From: Lytechinus variegatus
Lineage: Eukaryota; Echinodermata; Echinoidea; Temnopleuroida; Toxopneustidae
Reading direction: 5' to 3'
Assembly: GCF_018143015.1 (NCBI RefSeq)
Contig: NC_054746.1
Location: forward strand, 37,946,687-38,010,686
DNA length: 64,000 nt
Within the stretch, counting starts at the first letter, position 1. Each line of letters begins with the position of its first letter. Both the position numbers and the translations under genes were made by a program. Shown piece after piece: positions 1 through 20,779 of the stretch. The notes beneath the pieces were generated by a model. The model was not told the origin of the DNA and searched no databases. It saw only the letters and a program-made list of their open reading frames with translations.

Positions 1-60
1 ACCTGTTTGAGAAGTTTCCTTGTAATTCTCTTCATGCTATTCATTTCTCTGACTTTATAG

Positions 61-3000
61 AATGACCAATCTAGTTGTCCGTAGGATACGGAACTTCATG
101 TTGTGGCCTGATCTTATTTATAAAAGAACTGCAGCGGGGAAGGAGCATGACAAGACATTGCGAGTACTTCATACAGTCACAGAAAAGGTATTTATTCAGT
201 CTCTGCATTTTTTTCACTGAAATAAGCATTATTTTCCACAAAATAAAAATTTGCAGATGTTTTGGTATAGAAATGGTGGTATTCACTAATAGTTTTATAC
301 AGATCTGTTGAATATATCTTAGAGGTTGTCCGTCATATTTTTCCGGCATATAAATGGTTGCTTGAAATATGATTTATATGTTGCGAAATACTTGTTATTA
401 CAAGAAGTTCCTATCATGATTATGTTGAAATGTATCAATTGCTTTCACCCTGGTTGATCAGATGATTCAGGAGAGACTCCATCACATTCCTTCAAATAAA
501 AGTGAAACAGACCAAAGCGAGCCAATCACTGGACAACGCAAAAGAATCGCATTCCTAGATCTTCTTCTTCAGATGCACCGTGAAGATCCCAGCTTTACTC
601 TTAAAGACATCAGAGAGGAAGTAGACACATTCATGTTTGAGGTGAGGAATAAGTATGTTACAGCCGGGGCACTATTATCTTCGCAATTTCCAATCTTGTA
701 CGGTTCGAGAACATTTGAATTGCCAATGTTTCTTAACGATTGTTTCGGTCTGTTTGGTTAGATTATGTCAGCGATCTTAGAATTTTCTCAATCATTACGC
801 AGACGCTTTTTATATCGCATAGAATCTTTTGTTAAAAACCCATTAAAGACAAAACAGCCTTTGATGAAAATCGGTCAATCAGAATAGCAGTGTCGTATTG
901 GACTCGGGACAAATGACATAATTATTCGCAATTTTTCGTCCTTTCCGAATTATCGGGCGATCTGCTGTCCTGGTCAACCAAATTTCGACAAAAAACATCA
1001 CAGCAGTCCACTGTGATTTGACTTGCATTTTCAAATTAATTGGTTCGTTGTAGATAGCGTCTGCACTGTGATTGCGAACATTCCCTATCATTGAAAGTCA
1101 GGAAATCACAGTAATACCGATTATTCCATTTGCATTCCTCTGTTTAGGGTCATGACACAACATCTTCAGCAATCAGCTGGGCCCTTCTTCTTATCGGACA
1201 GCATCCTGAGATTCAAGCTCGTCTGCATGATGAAATAGATGAAATCTTTGGTAGGTAGGATTATTCTGAATAATAATCCATGGTAGGCATGATTACGCTT
1301 TGGTTCCATGAGCTAGAGGCACCCGACTATGGAAATATCGACCACGTCCCTGATCTGAGAACATTGTTCAGGAGGAACATCATAATGTATTTCACTAATT
1401 ATTTTTTCAAACGTTAACATACAATGAAATATAAAACACATTTTTTTCATATTTGAATAATGTGTTTTCAATGTCACAATAAACCGTGATCTTAGGTATC
1501 TGCATGTGATTTGCATGAATTGATGGTATCCACAAAAAATAATATATTAATTGCACGAAAATCGATAACTCGTGAAGGATTTCGGCATGTTTAAAAAATG
1601 TTGTCTTCTAAGATAATTCTTGTCCTTGTTTATTGTATACGGAAGGAAGATATATTAAAAAAAATCTTTTTGAAATCCATAATAGGTAAATCTGAGCGAC
1701 CTGTCACATCAGATGACATCTCTAAAATGTCATACTTAAATTGTGTTGTCAAGGAATCCCTTCGTTTAATACCAGCTGTCCCTGGTATTGGTAGAGACAT
1801 CGAAGATGATATCATCGTGGGTAAGTGTACTTCTGGTTGCTTTCACAAACCCTTTCTTTATATACGAAGGCATTATTTACTTTATATACCTTTTTTCATT
1901 TGATTAATCAATAGGATTTTATTTGCGGTCGAGATGGCAGTGACCTGCATGGATTTCCATTTCTGATTCTAAAGTAACAGAAAATACTCTCCTATCCACT
2001 GCAATTAGCAAAATATTGACTAACATAAAAGGAATTCTTGGTCTATTGCAGATGGAAAGGTAGTACCAAAAGGAACATTCATCTTTGTGAATATCGCTGG
2101 CATACATCATGACCCGGAACAGTTTCCTGATCCAGCTCGGTTTAACCCTGATCGATTCTTACCTGAGAATTCGGCTAAGCGACATCCTTTTGCCTTCATT
2201 CCGTTCTCTGCAGGACCAAGAAACTGCATTGGTATGAAAATAGATATATAAATAATAAATGAATAGTTAAATCGTAAATATATAAATGAATGAATGAATG
2301 AATGAACAATTAATTATTATAGCATAATTTCCTAAAGATTCTAGAATGACTGATACATGATTGTATACTTTTGTGTTTGCTAGTTTTCTTTTGAATTTTT
2401 AATATCTGAATGTTTGAAGATTAGATTGAGCTTTTGGGGGAGATTAGATCGTAGCATTGTAATTACAAACAATATGAGAGAAACGGATAATATATGGAGC
2501 ATATCAGATTCACAGGTTCACAATATAATGTATATAAATTTCATCCATCGGCAATAATAGAACGAAAAACTAAACATACAACTACATGGAAGAATTTATG
2601 GTTCGCTTGGCATAAGTAAATAAATAAATTCTTCAAAATCGATATTGTAGAGCTATTCAAATAGAATAAAATTGAATGTACAGATTCAATATATAAATAC
2701 AATTGTAAAGAGTGATCAAAATTAAAATTTGATTAAAATTGAATTGAAACGAAGACTAAAGAATGATAGGTTTTGTATACGATTTTAAGACTGAATTTGA
2801 TTTTATTTGAATCTACTCAATTCAGTCCTATAATGTGTGGTAATGCACATTTATTAATACGATCTGGTTTGCATTTCAACTGCAAAAAATTCGGAATACT
2901 TTTTAGTGGAATTAAACGTTTTTTTTTCGGCAGCCAGTTTGCAATAAATATTTTTTAAGCGACTTTGCAAATTTAGTACATAATCTTTTCGTCTTGTTTC

Positions 3001-3269
3001 TAAATATTGTAATACCCAATGTATCGATGCATTTTGGAAGTTTACAATGCAATTTGTACTAAAAATTAATTTACATACTTTTTATTTTCTCTAAATCTTA
3101 TGCAGGTCAAAAATTTGCAATGATGGAGGACAAAGTTATCCTGATCAACATCCTTCGAAAGTTCTCCATCAAATCACTTCGGACTCTGGATGAGGCCAAA
3201 CCAGGAGGACAAATAATCATCAAACCTATAGATGGCACTATTCTTGTTAAATTAATTCAAAGGATGTAG
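61..3269 (+). CDS. CYP4V2-like: Cytochrome P450 4V2-like, copy 1 (3' six exons, 5' end outside window)
   Basis: Haem-thiolate monooxygenase of the CYP4 family, expected in the ER membrane, where CYP4V enzymes hydroxylate fatty acids. Coding exons read as 61-187, 462-641, 1148-1250, 1686-1820, 2052-2231 and 3106-3269, all with GT/AG borders and joining in frame to a TAG stop; 295 residues are visible. The protein has the I-helix motif FEGHDTT (its Glu is the residue that links haem covalently in CYP4 enzymes), the K-helix ExxR as KESLR, the PDRF segment, and the haem-Cys signature [11 protein letters not shown]. Exon lengths match the downstream copy exactly (127, 180, 103, 135, 180, 164). No stop or frameshift was found in these exons, so it looks functional. 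The first five exons must lie upstream of the window. Family assignment is secure; 4V2 orthology is inferred from the overall match to my memory of the human protein. Confidence 0.93.
2280..2306. repeat. (AATG)n microsatellite
   Basis: A short run of ATGA/AATG units lies in the last intron of the first P450 copy, just after the haem-signature exon. It is an ordinary simple repeat. Confidence 0.8.
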
Positions 3270-4084
3270 TACAGGCAATATTTGGTAGTTTTACACACGT
3301 TGCATTTTCTAATGAACCATCAGTTTCAGTGAGGTCACGCGTAATAGTTCCTCATTCGCCTTACAACCGTCCAAATGGCCATGCCAGATGATAACAACCT
3401 GATGTGCTATAGAGCATTCATGTTTTTATAATATTTCATTAATTAGAGGCATTAATGATGCAACAATTTCAAGTCATATTTCATTTGTAGACACATCACT
3501 TAATAAAAAACATGGTAATTTTCATGATCATGGTTTATACATATCATCAAAACGCATTGCGGGACGATTGTCGGGCAATTGACATGTCTTTTTGATAAAG
3601 ACTACTGGGGGTGAGGGGCGTGTGGGATGCAAGATGGAAGTTATATTTGATTTTTGTTTTGGAACAGTTGGGGGAGATTTCTGTTTCTACGTGACTTTGA
3701 CACTTAAAAAAAATAAAAATGCCGCCATTTTATTAAAAAATGATGAAGGCTTGGCAAGACTTAAGAAAATATCGTTATTCTGAAGAGGAGGTACTATATT
3801 CAATAATCAAAATATTTGTATAAGAGGTAAAACGATTTTTGATTTTTTCCAATAAAGGAATATTTAGCGTGGATCAAATTTTTGATAATGGACGCATTAA
3901 GCCTGTGACTTTTTTTCAAAATCCCGGTATTACCGCAAATTAACTTCTCCAAATATATTGTTCACGCTATACCAACAAGTTTCAATAAAGTTTTTAAAAA
4001 TTAATTTCGTAGACTTTGTGATAAGTATGTATATTGGAAAACAGGAAACAGCTTTTGATGTTATCAAATAAAAAAAAACAATTT
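3270..4084. other. Intergenic, no gene recognised
   Basis: This stretch follows the P450 stop codon. An AATAAA-type signal lies near 3502 (aataaaaaac) and may serve as the poly(A) signal of the P450. The only open frame (3592-3783) is short and low-complexity, with no domain I recognise. Confidence 0.5.
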
Positions 4085-4720
4085 ATAACTTGTTTATTAC
4101 CAATACAAAAATTATACAGGATGGTCACAGTGGTTTTAATTTTACTGATGTAGAAATTTGTAAATTAGATGGATATATCAGGAGTACAACTATTACAGGA
4201 AAAAAAGGGAATTTCAGTTTATGCTTTTACATGGAGCAATATATGCAAAAGAACATTTGATGAGATTTGGTTTCGTGGTGGATAATTATTGCTCGTTTTA
4301 TTGTACAAAAACTGAATCGTACTTTCATATACTCATGGATTGCATAAAAGTTAAACCTCTCTGGCAATTTTGTATTGATCATTTTTGTTTAGTTGAATTA
4401 AGAACTTTAAATTGGAGGGAAATATTCTTAGGATTACCTGGAAATTCTTAAAGTATCAAATGTGTCAATTCTGTTATTTTATTTATTAAATATACAATTC
4501 TTAATTCCAGAGCTGAAGGCCGGATACCCTCATTCATTAAATACAAATATATATTATTGGTTGCAGAGAGGAAGAAAGTCGCCTGGCAACGAAGTCAGAC
4601 AAGTAAAGTTTACATTTACAGAAATGGGATGAACTGAAGGTGAAAAGAGATTTGAATGTGATTAGGTAGGATGTGTCCAGTGTGATGCGAGTGTGGTTTC
4701 TTTTTTAACTAGTTCTTTTC
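4085..4720 (+). mobile_element. L1-like LINE, 3' end of ORF2 (fragment)
   Basis: From about 4203 to the TGA at 4635-4637 one frame reads like the C-terminus of an L1-clade ORF2. It has the EFQFMLLHG / LMRFGF segment, then a Cys-Cys-His-Cys knuckle (CSFYC ... HILMDC) followed by PLWQF, then the terminal helix region RAEGRIPSFIKYKY and WQRSQ. A single in-frame TAA at 4449-4451 interrupts it, and the frame upstream of about 4200 is shifted. This is a 5'-truncated, decayed copy; the reverse transcriptase domain is absent. Sequence after 4637 is probably its 3' untranslated tail, with no clear end. Confidence 0.75.
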
Positions 4721-5217
4721 AATTTCCTCTTTTCTTGTATCAATCGGGTTTGCAGGTTCTTGTCTTTCTGTATCTTATTTCGCGAACAATTAAACGTTAA
4801 TATACAGATTTGTATATAATTGTTTGTTTACGTATGCATGCTGTGTGTGAGTGCATGTTAGGGGGTGTGCTTGTATGTGTGTATAATTATGAAAATGTAT
4901 TTTAAAGCTTGATGTAAAATGGGATTAGGGATGCAATTATAATGTTGATTTTTGTTTTCCTGCAAATCATTCAATATTAATTATTATTAAAATAGAGGGT
5001 TGGTGGCTAAGTTTAGTTTGTTTAGATATAAGTGTATTTTTAATGCATTTCATTCCATTCTTATTTGCTTCAGTTTTTGGTAAATATTTTTTTTGCATAT
5101 CCTTGTTGCTTTAAAATGAAGATTTGTATTTTTTTTTATTTATCGAGTTTATGTAAACCATTTGAATGAAATCCTTAATAGAAACATATTGAAAAAAGTG
5201 GGGGTTTTGGGGGAGAG

Positions 5218-5562
5218 GCTGGGAAGCGGGGGTGCTGGGGATGCTGAAGCGCCCCCAAGATTTTCCTTGGTGGTGCTTCGTGTATTATTGTCCAAAGGCA
5301 GCACCCCAGGCATTATTCAAGGTGTGTAAAAATTGAAAAAGGTAACCAAAATGGCTTTCATTTTGGTGATGAAGCCTTTCCTTTTTTTAATTTCCAGGGA
5401 CCAATTTGACCTTCATTTTGTAGTGAAAACTTTTTCTTTTCTTTTTTTTTTTTGCTTTTCAAATTTATTTGGACCATAATGATCTCGATTTCGTAGCGTA
5501 AAAACTTTGGGGGCGCTTTTCAAACTTACATCAGCACCCCCAGAAAAAGAAATCGTCCCAGC
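5218..5562. mobile_element. Small inverted-repeat element (MITE-like)
   Basis: The left end (GCTGGGAAGCGGGGGTGCTG, followed by GCGCCCCCAA) is roughly repeated in reverse at the right end, where GGGGGCGC is followed by CAGCACCCCC and then CGTCCCAGC. There is no coding capacity and I could not settle a target-site duplication. The G/C-rich ends and AT-rich middle are typical of the short non-autonomous DNA transposons seen throughout this window. Confidence 0.55.
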
Positions 5563-7641
5563 GCCGGGCGCGCGGGGAGGGGGTAACTGTAAAACTTAAG
5601 CATAGTAGTAGTCTTGACCAGTCCAAGTCGATATTAGTTGGTGCAATTAGATTGATCTCGCTGAAGGCCGAGTATATGAACACCAAAAAAAAATTCATTC
5701 ATTTCATTTTCATTTATTTTCACAATAACAGCAAAGTAAATACATTCTTTTTACATCTCAACATCATTATGGAAAATATATAATTCAAATTACATTGGAA
5801 TAAAACAATACAATACATTCGTGAAAGCAGTCAAATAATTAATAATGATCATGTAACTTAAAAGATGTCATGTGGAGGAAACCTTGTGAAACAGGTTCTT
5901 TTGAAATCGTCAATGGCATCATGTGTGAATGTGTAGGATTAGATTGGATTGTTTCATGTTCCTTTCAGACCAATCCTCTGTAATTAAATATCTGCCGATT
6001 TCCTGTCTCATAAAGGCCCCTCCAACATTAATTTACCAGTTTGTATCTTAAAATACTACCAATATAGTTTTCATAACCCCTCCCCCTTTTCAGCCAATAT
6101 TGATTATGATAATTATCTACACAATTATTGACATGTTTCCTATACTTATCAACTTCTTGTCTTTTCACTGTGCACTAATTCATTGATTGGTATCTTGTGA
6201 TTTTCTACTTTTGATTTTTGAGAATTTATGTCTTTCCTTACGTCATTGTGCTGTTTACATCATTATAATGTATTTCTTATATCTTCGAAACAATAAATAT
6301 GCGGCATGAGAAATTAAATTGGTTAAGGTGTTGACAACTGCCATCGTGTAGAGGAGTCTTGCCCAGAAGTTGCATCCATCCCGTCTGTCTCTCCCTCTCT
6401 ACCCCTTTCTCTCTCTCTCTCTCTCTATCTTTCTATCTATCTATCTTATTTTCTATCTATCTATATTTCTATCTATCTCTAACGGTCTCTCTCCCTCTCA
6501 CTCCCTTCACCCTCCTCTCCCTCCCCACTCTCTGATCTATCTTACTATGTATATATTCCATCTATCGTCATGTTCTGTTTCATTCTTATCTGACATAATT
6601 AGGTCAAGCAAATATATTCTATTTACATGATACATTTCGCGTCACAATCAGTACAAGTTTAAACAATTTGAATTAACATACGGTACTATACGTCATGTAA
6701 AGCGTCATCGGATGAGAGAACATTTCTTGTTTTACTGATCTTGTTGTTTTTATGATGTTAATATTGATATATTCATTCAGTACGTATAACATTTCAATAG
6801 AGGTTGAGGTAATTTGGTAATATCCTCATAAAGTTCTGCATTTTTTCCGTGAACCTGAATCGGTTTTTTTAATAAACCAAAATAAATAATTCATACATGT
6901 TTTCTCACCCTCAACAATCAACGATTTTAAGGCCCAATACAGATTATTTTCTCTATTCATTGCAATATTCGTCGTCTAAAACTTATCCTGAATTGCACTT
7001 CTACATGACATAAAACTACTTTTGTGAACACATTGAATATTATTGTCTTTGTCATATCAATCACGTGATATCAATAAACAATGTGCAGTCTGATAGGGGG
7101 TCCATTATTGATTTACCTGCATGAGCACACTGAAAACCTGTCATATTTGCACCGTCATCTGCAATTTATTCTCTTTGCTCTATACTATTACAATATTTGC
7201 CAATGTCATATAGAAAATAGGACACAGTCAGTATTCGTGATTCTGTATTCGTGATGAGAGACGGAAACGAAACTTGCTTTCTCCTTTCATAAATCAGAGT
7301 GGGAAAAACGGGAAGGGTTGGGGGTTCGCACCCCCTTCCAATTTTTTAAAATAGAAAGATGTGATTATTCATGATTGTTTGGGGAGAAAATGGTAGAATA
7401 GTTCAATGGAATGATACGTTGCTTGACAGGGCATTATCATGATAACGATTATTATTAATTCGGGAGTCTTCCTTTGTGGCGGGGAATGCAACAAAATGAA
7501 TGTTTTCACAGACACAAGAAATATTGTACGGACTTCTAAGTGTTAGATGCGGAGGCATATATGCAACACCAAATGTAAGTAGATTTAAGCCTATACTGTA
7601 TACTTCAACACCATTAAATATATACAGAAAGGGACGGAGGG
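5563..7641. other. Intergenic, simple repeats only
   Basis: I see no gene. A TC-rich tract followed by TATC units spans about 6380-6500. The open frame across it (6370-6630) is only a translation of that tract. Confidence 0.5.
6380..6500. repeat. (TC)n / (TATC)n microsatellite
   Basis: A run of CTCTCT is followed by repeats of CTAT/TATC. It accounts for the serine- and leucine-rich open frame that crosses it. Confidence 0.85.
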
Positions 7642-7645
7642 TTAA

Positions 7646-8183
7646 AGGGATGGTCCGGGCTGAAAATATGTATATCTTAATACATAAAATTCACTGAGCA
7701 AAATGCCGAAAATTTCATCAAAATTGGTTAACAAATAAAGTTATTGAAGTTTAAAGTTCAGCAATATTTTGTGAAAACAGTCATGAATATTCATTAGGAG
7801 GGCTGATGATGTCACATCTCCACTTTCCGTTTTCTTATGTTATTACGTAATTTTTTTTCATTATTTCATACTTGTGTGAATATGTCTCCCTTATAATGAA
7901 ATACGTTGCAGCAATAAATATATAATGCACTTAATCAGTTGTCTATCAAATTTTTCTAGTTCTTGGAGGAAAAAATGAATAAACCGAATTTCATATAATA
8001 AAATACAAAAGAACAAGTGGGGATGTGACATCATCCGCCCACCTAATGAATATTCATGACGACTGTTTTCACAAAATATTGCTAAATTTAAAATTCAATA
8101 ACTTTGTTATTTGTTTTCCGATTTGCTCAGTGAATTCTACTCTATTTATTAAGCTATAAATACTTTCAGCCAGGACCATCCCT
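7646..8183. mobile_element. MITE with TTAA target duplication, copy A
   Basis: The ends are AGGGATGGTCC and its complement GGACCATCCCT, flanked on both sides by TTAA (7642-7645 and 8184-8187). The inverted repeats extend inward well over 150 bases: GATGATGTCACAT on the left matches ATGTGACATCATC on the right. There is no coding frame. TTAA duplications point to the piggyBac or Kolobok superfamilies; the sequence does not decide between them. It shares its architecture with the elements at 16395 and 58902. Confidence 0.8.
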
Positions 8184-8187
8184 TTAA

Positions 8188-11100
8188 ATATAGAGAGAGA
8201 CAGAGCCAGGGGATTGAATTTGAGCCTGGATCATGTATTGTAGGCCTACCTTAAAGAATAAATATCTCTTGAGGCCTATATACACTCTTCTATTTTGCTA
8301 CCCCGGTCCAACGCCCCTTTATTTGACGCCCCATGTGACTTCGTTTATGGATGACCTAGATTTCAGTGTACCTTATCCAGGGTAGACCTCCCGGGGTAGA
8401 CCTACTACGAGAGGCGACTGAAAGGCTTTGAGCCTAACATAATATGATTGAGACATGAGGACCAAATTTACTCCATAAAATCTCTCTGTTCTCAATCCTA
8501 CTCACCAAATTTCTTGGTCATAGTAATTTCTAATCTGATTTGACAGGTCACCTGTATCATAGGGTCTGATGAAAAATTGACAAACTTGAGTTGGCCTTCT
8601 TTCGAGTTAATGACATGAGATGCTACCATTATTATCAGACTGCTACTTGATCTCAGACTGATAGTGAAGAACCCGATTGTCATCAATAAATTATAGTTGT
8701 GAATCGTTCCAAGAAATGGATGGGTTAAATACCAAGTCTCTGCTGGTTCCATGCCTTTCTCATGTATCGATATTCAGGTTTGTCAATTTTTTCATGAAAC
8801 ACCTGATACAGAGATTTGGGAGCCTGTAAAGTGACAGTAGATATTGCTGTGATCAAGTAATATGGTGAATAGGAATAAAAAAATTTGAAATATTTTATTT
8901 TCCAAATATGGTTTTCAAATCTTTCAGCAACCCGCGTATACAGGAAGGAGGAAATAGAAATTAGCTCGATGAAGAACAAACTTGTGTATGGTTGAACTTG
9001 AATGTTGGCCATTCTTCTGCATTGCAGTCCTTGGAACCGGTGAACTTTGATCTGCGCTGTGCGTTCCCTGGATGTGCATGCTTGCTATATATTGCCTCGT
9101 ACTTGGCTGAAATATTTCCATCTTTGCCATCATGCGGGAACATCTCTCTATCTACTAAACTGTAAGTGTATAATGCTCTATTTTCATACAATTATTGTCT
9201 ACCATTATTATATAGTAAATGTTAGTATATATTTCCCCTGCTTTTTACTTCGTTTTCTCGGGTCACCATACAAATCCTGTCCGGTGGAGGGTACAAGATC
9301 TTGCTTTTGGGTTCAAAGACTCCATTATATTTAGCAGTGCACGGCTTTGGTAGGAGGGGGCAGACCAAGACTGGGGGATACATCCCCCACTTTTCGGAGA
9401 GGGGGTCGGCATGTACAATCATCCCCCTCGCCACTTTTCAAGACAGCAACAACATATTTATCAAATAATTGATACTACTGTTAATGCGTTGATTAATAAA
9501 TGCGATCAAGGTGCTTAATTGTCCAATTTTGCATTTTAAAAATGCAAAATCTTTCGCGCGGCCGCTACGGCGTTCCCGCGCTCATTCTAACCAAGGAGAT
9601 ATCCTTGTTCTAACCTTACAAGATTTTGCCAATGACAATTCCCTTCGTTTAGCATATTGCAAATGTTATATCACCTGCATCATGAGAGTATGGTTATAAC
9701 ACGTCCATTTATATATGATACTATTATATTTAAAAGCTGGTTATAAATTTGATCATAAACCAATCAAAGCATCTTTTTAATACACTTGTGAATGTGTGGG
9801 CGTGTGTGGAGGGGGGGGGGGCTCAAGCAGAGGATATTTGTACAAAACATAGAGGTATACTTTATATTTCAAGATACAATGACATAGACAAAATCATTGC
9901 GGCCGTTAATGGAACATAAAGGTAAGTTGGGACAGCATAATTCACAATTTCATCCCTTTATAGGAGACTTTAAATCACATTAATTCCATAATCTAATAAA
10001 CATGATAAATATTTCAAATATTTCAAATATAAACTCATTCTGGAATCATAATATCTGTTTATTAAGGCCTAACTCATTTATAGTATAATAACTACACATT
10101 TTCTTTAGGAGAATAAAACTAAATTTCATTAATGTCTACGAGTTTCTGTTAGAAAGTGAGAATGGAGAAACTAAAATAATAACACTGATGAACACATTAT
10201 GGAATAGTCTTTTACACTATAAATATACTGAATATAATAGAACTAAATTATTTGCATGGTTGTCACATCACTTCGAATAAAGAATGAAATAGACATAAGA
10301 TAAGGGTTTTGTTTTATTTTACTATTTACCCCTTCGGCCCTTCCCTAACAAATTTCAAAACAACCTATGCGTTTTCGATGAATATACTTCGTTCAATCAT
10401 TCAGTATGTCTGCAAAACATTCATACAGTCATAATTATGCAAAGGATACCACATACGCCCCCTCTCCTCCCTCTACGGCACACGGGAAGATAAGATAACC
10501 AAATATTTATTTTTTGATCTATCAGAGATCATTTTTTTGTTACATTTTATTGGATTCATCAATTATGTTTGTGAAAGAAAGCCAAGCTCAGACTAGTTTG
10601 CAGGTGTTCAGGTATTTTATTCTACGAAAAACAGCTTCGCTGCAGAGACAAAGAATAATAAAAATACAATGTAAATATATATTGATAAAATAACATCATA
10701 TGGCCCATGTACAACATTTATTCCATGTGATAACTTACAATTATTTCAATAAATAGTTTACACAATATGATGACTATAAGTCTCAATATGACATTTCTTT
10801 ATTCTTGCTTCACACATGAGGTTTGATAAAAATATACATTTATATCATCCATAACTAAACTGCAGTTTGGATAAAAATGCAAAAGAAACAATTCCTGAAT
10901 ATTACACAATAAAAGACAGGTTTTATTGCAATACGATCCAATTAGTTAAAATAACTCACCGCCCACTACTCAATATCTTTAGGTTACTCTACTCTGGTAA
11001 ATAGAACAAACAATTGAACATCATGAAATGGATCTGATGGTAAGTGGGTTACATTATTTGTAAAAACATTTATAAAAATCTTAACTTCAGAGGCATAAAA

Positions 11101-11274
11101 TATGTCAGTTTACATATAAAATCATCCAGTAGGCATCAATAATTATTTAGTAGGAGTAAAATACATGATTACACAAAGTTTACAAGTATACAGTAGTATA
11201 ATAACAATAATAATTAACTCACTTGTACTTTGACTCAAACTGACACGGGGAAGACAACCTTCTTCTTCAAAAGC
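8188..11274. other. Intergenic, no gene recognised
   Basis: Overlapping short minus-strand frames occur at 8498-9191 but have no motif I can name and no clear splice structure. A short palindrome (ttttgcattt / aaatgcaaaa) lies near 9528. Poly-G/C islands at 7310-7345, 9350-9425 and 9810-9822 look like remnants of transposon ends. The rest is AT-rich and featureless. Confidence 0.4.
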
Positions 11275-11472
11275 TCAATCTCTTCTGCCCTCTTCCCGCC
11301 AAATTTGTGCTCTAGCTGGCTTGAAAAGAAAGCCTCCTATACCTACTGGGGGTACATTATTGCTACCCCCAACTGACTCTTGATTGGTCAAGAGATCAAC
11401 CCAGCCAAGTATATCCAAGGATGCTTCAATGAATACCTGAATACACTTTGAACAATACGGAACAATAGCCAT
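11275..11472 (-). CDS. Small unrecognised open reading frame, 65 residues
   Basis: This begins at an ATG in a good context (AACAATGG) and encodes a protein with balanced composition, including the stretches ASLDILGWVDLL and NNVPPVGIGGFLF; I recognise no family. Past the C-terminal stop, a shifted frame continues with a lysine-rich segment (IELLKKKVVFPVSV), so the frame may be broken or the last part spliced. Its start is only 157 bases from the P450 start at 11630 on the opposite strand, so a real gene here would share a divergent promoter with it. It could equally be a retrocopy or chance. Low confidence. Confidence 0.3.
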   Translation of the reverse strand: MAIVPYCSKCIQVFIEASLDILGWVDLLTNQESVGGSNNVPPVGIGGFLFKPARAQIWREEGRRD

Positions 11473-11499
11473 TGTTCACCAAACTACAGCAAATTTAAA

Positions 11500-11629
11500 T
11501 AGCCTGATACAACCCAATAGGGGTAGCCAATTTCACATTACAACATTTGCAATAATGTTTGTTTCATTGATCCAATAAATGTTGGCATGATTCTTTTTTT
11601 TCAGACAAACTTATTTTCAACTGTTCAAG
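11500..11629 (+). promoter_or_regulatory. Upstream region of P450 copy 2
   Basis: A CCAAT-type box (agccaat) lies near 11525. A pyrimidine run ending in CAG (ttcttttttttcag) sits about 25 bases before the ATG, so the start codon may be at the front of a second exon, with a short untranslated first exon further upstream. No TATA box was clear. Confidence 0.35.

Positions 11630-20779
<9,150 letters not shown>

Noticed and set aside
8498-9191. Overlapping minus-strand frames that look mildly protein-like
   Set aside because: No start, splice pattern or domain ties them together, and I recognise no family; chance cannot be excluded.
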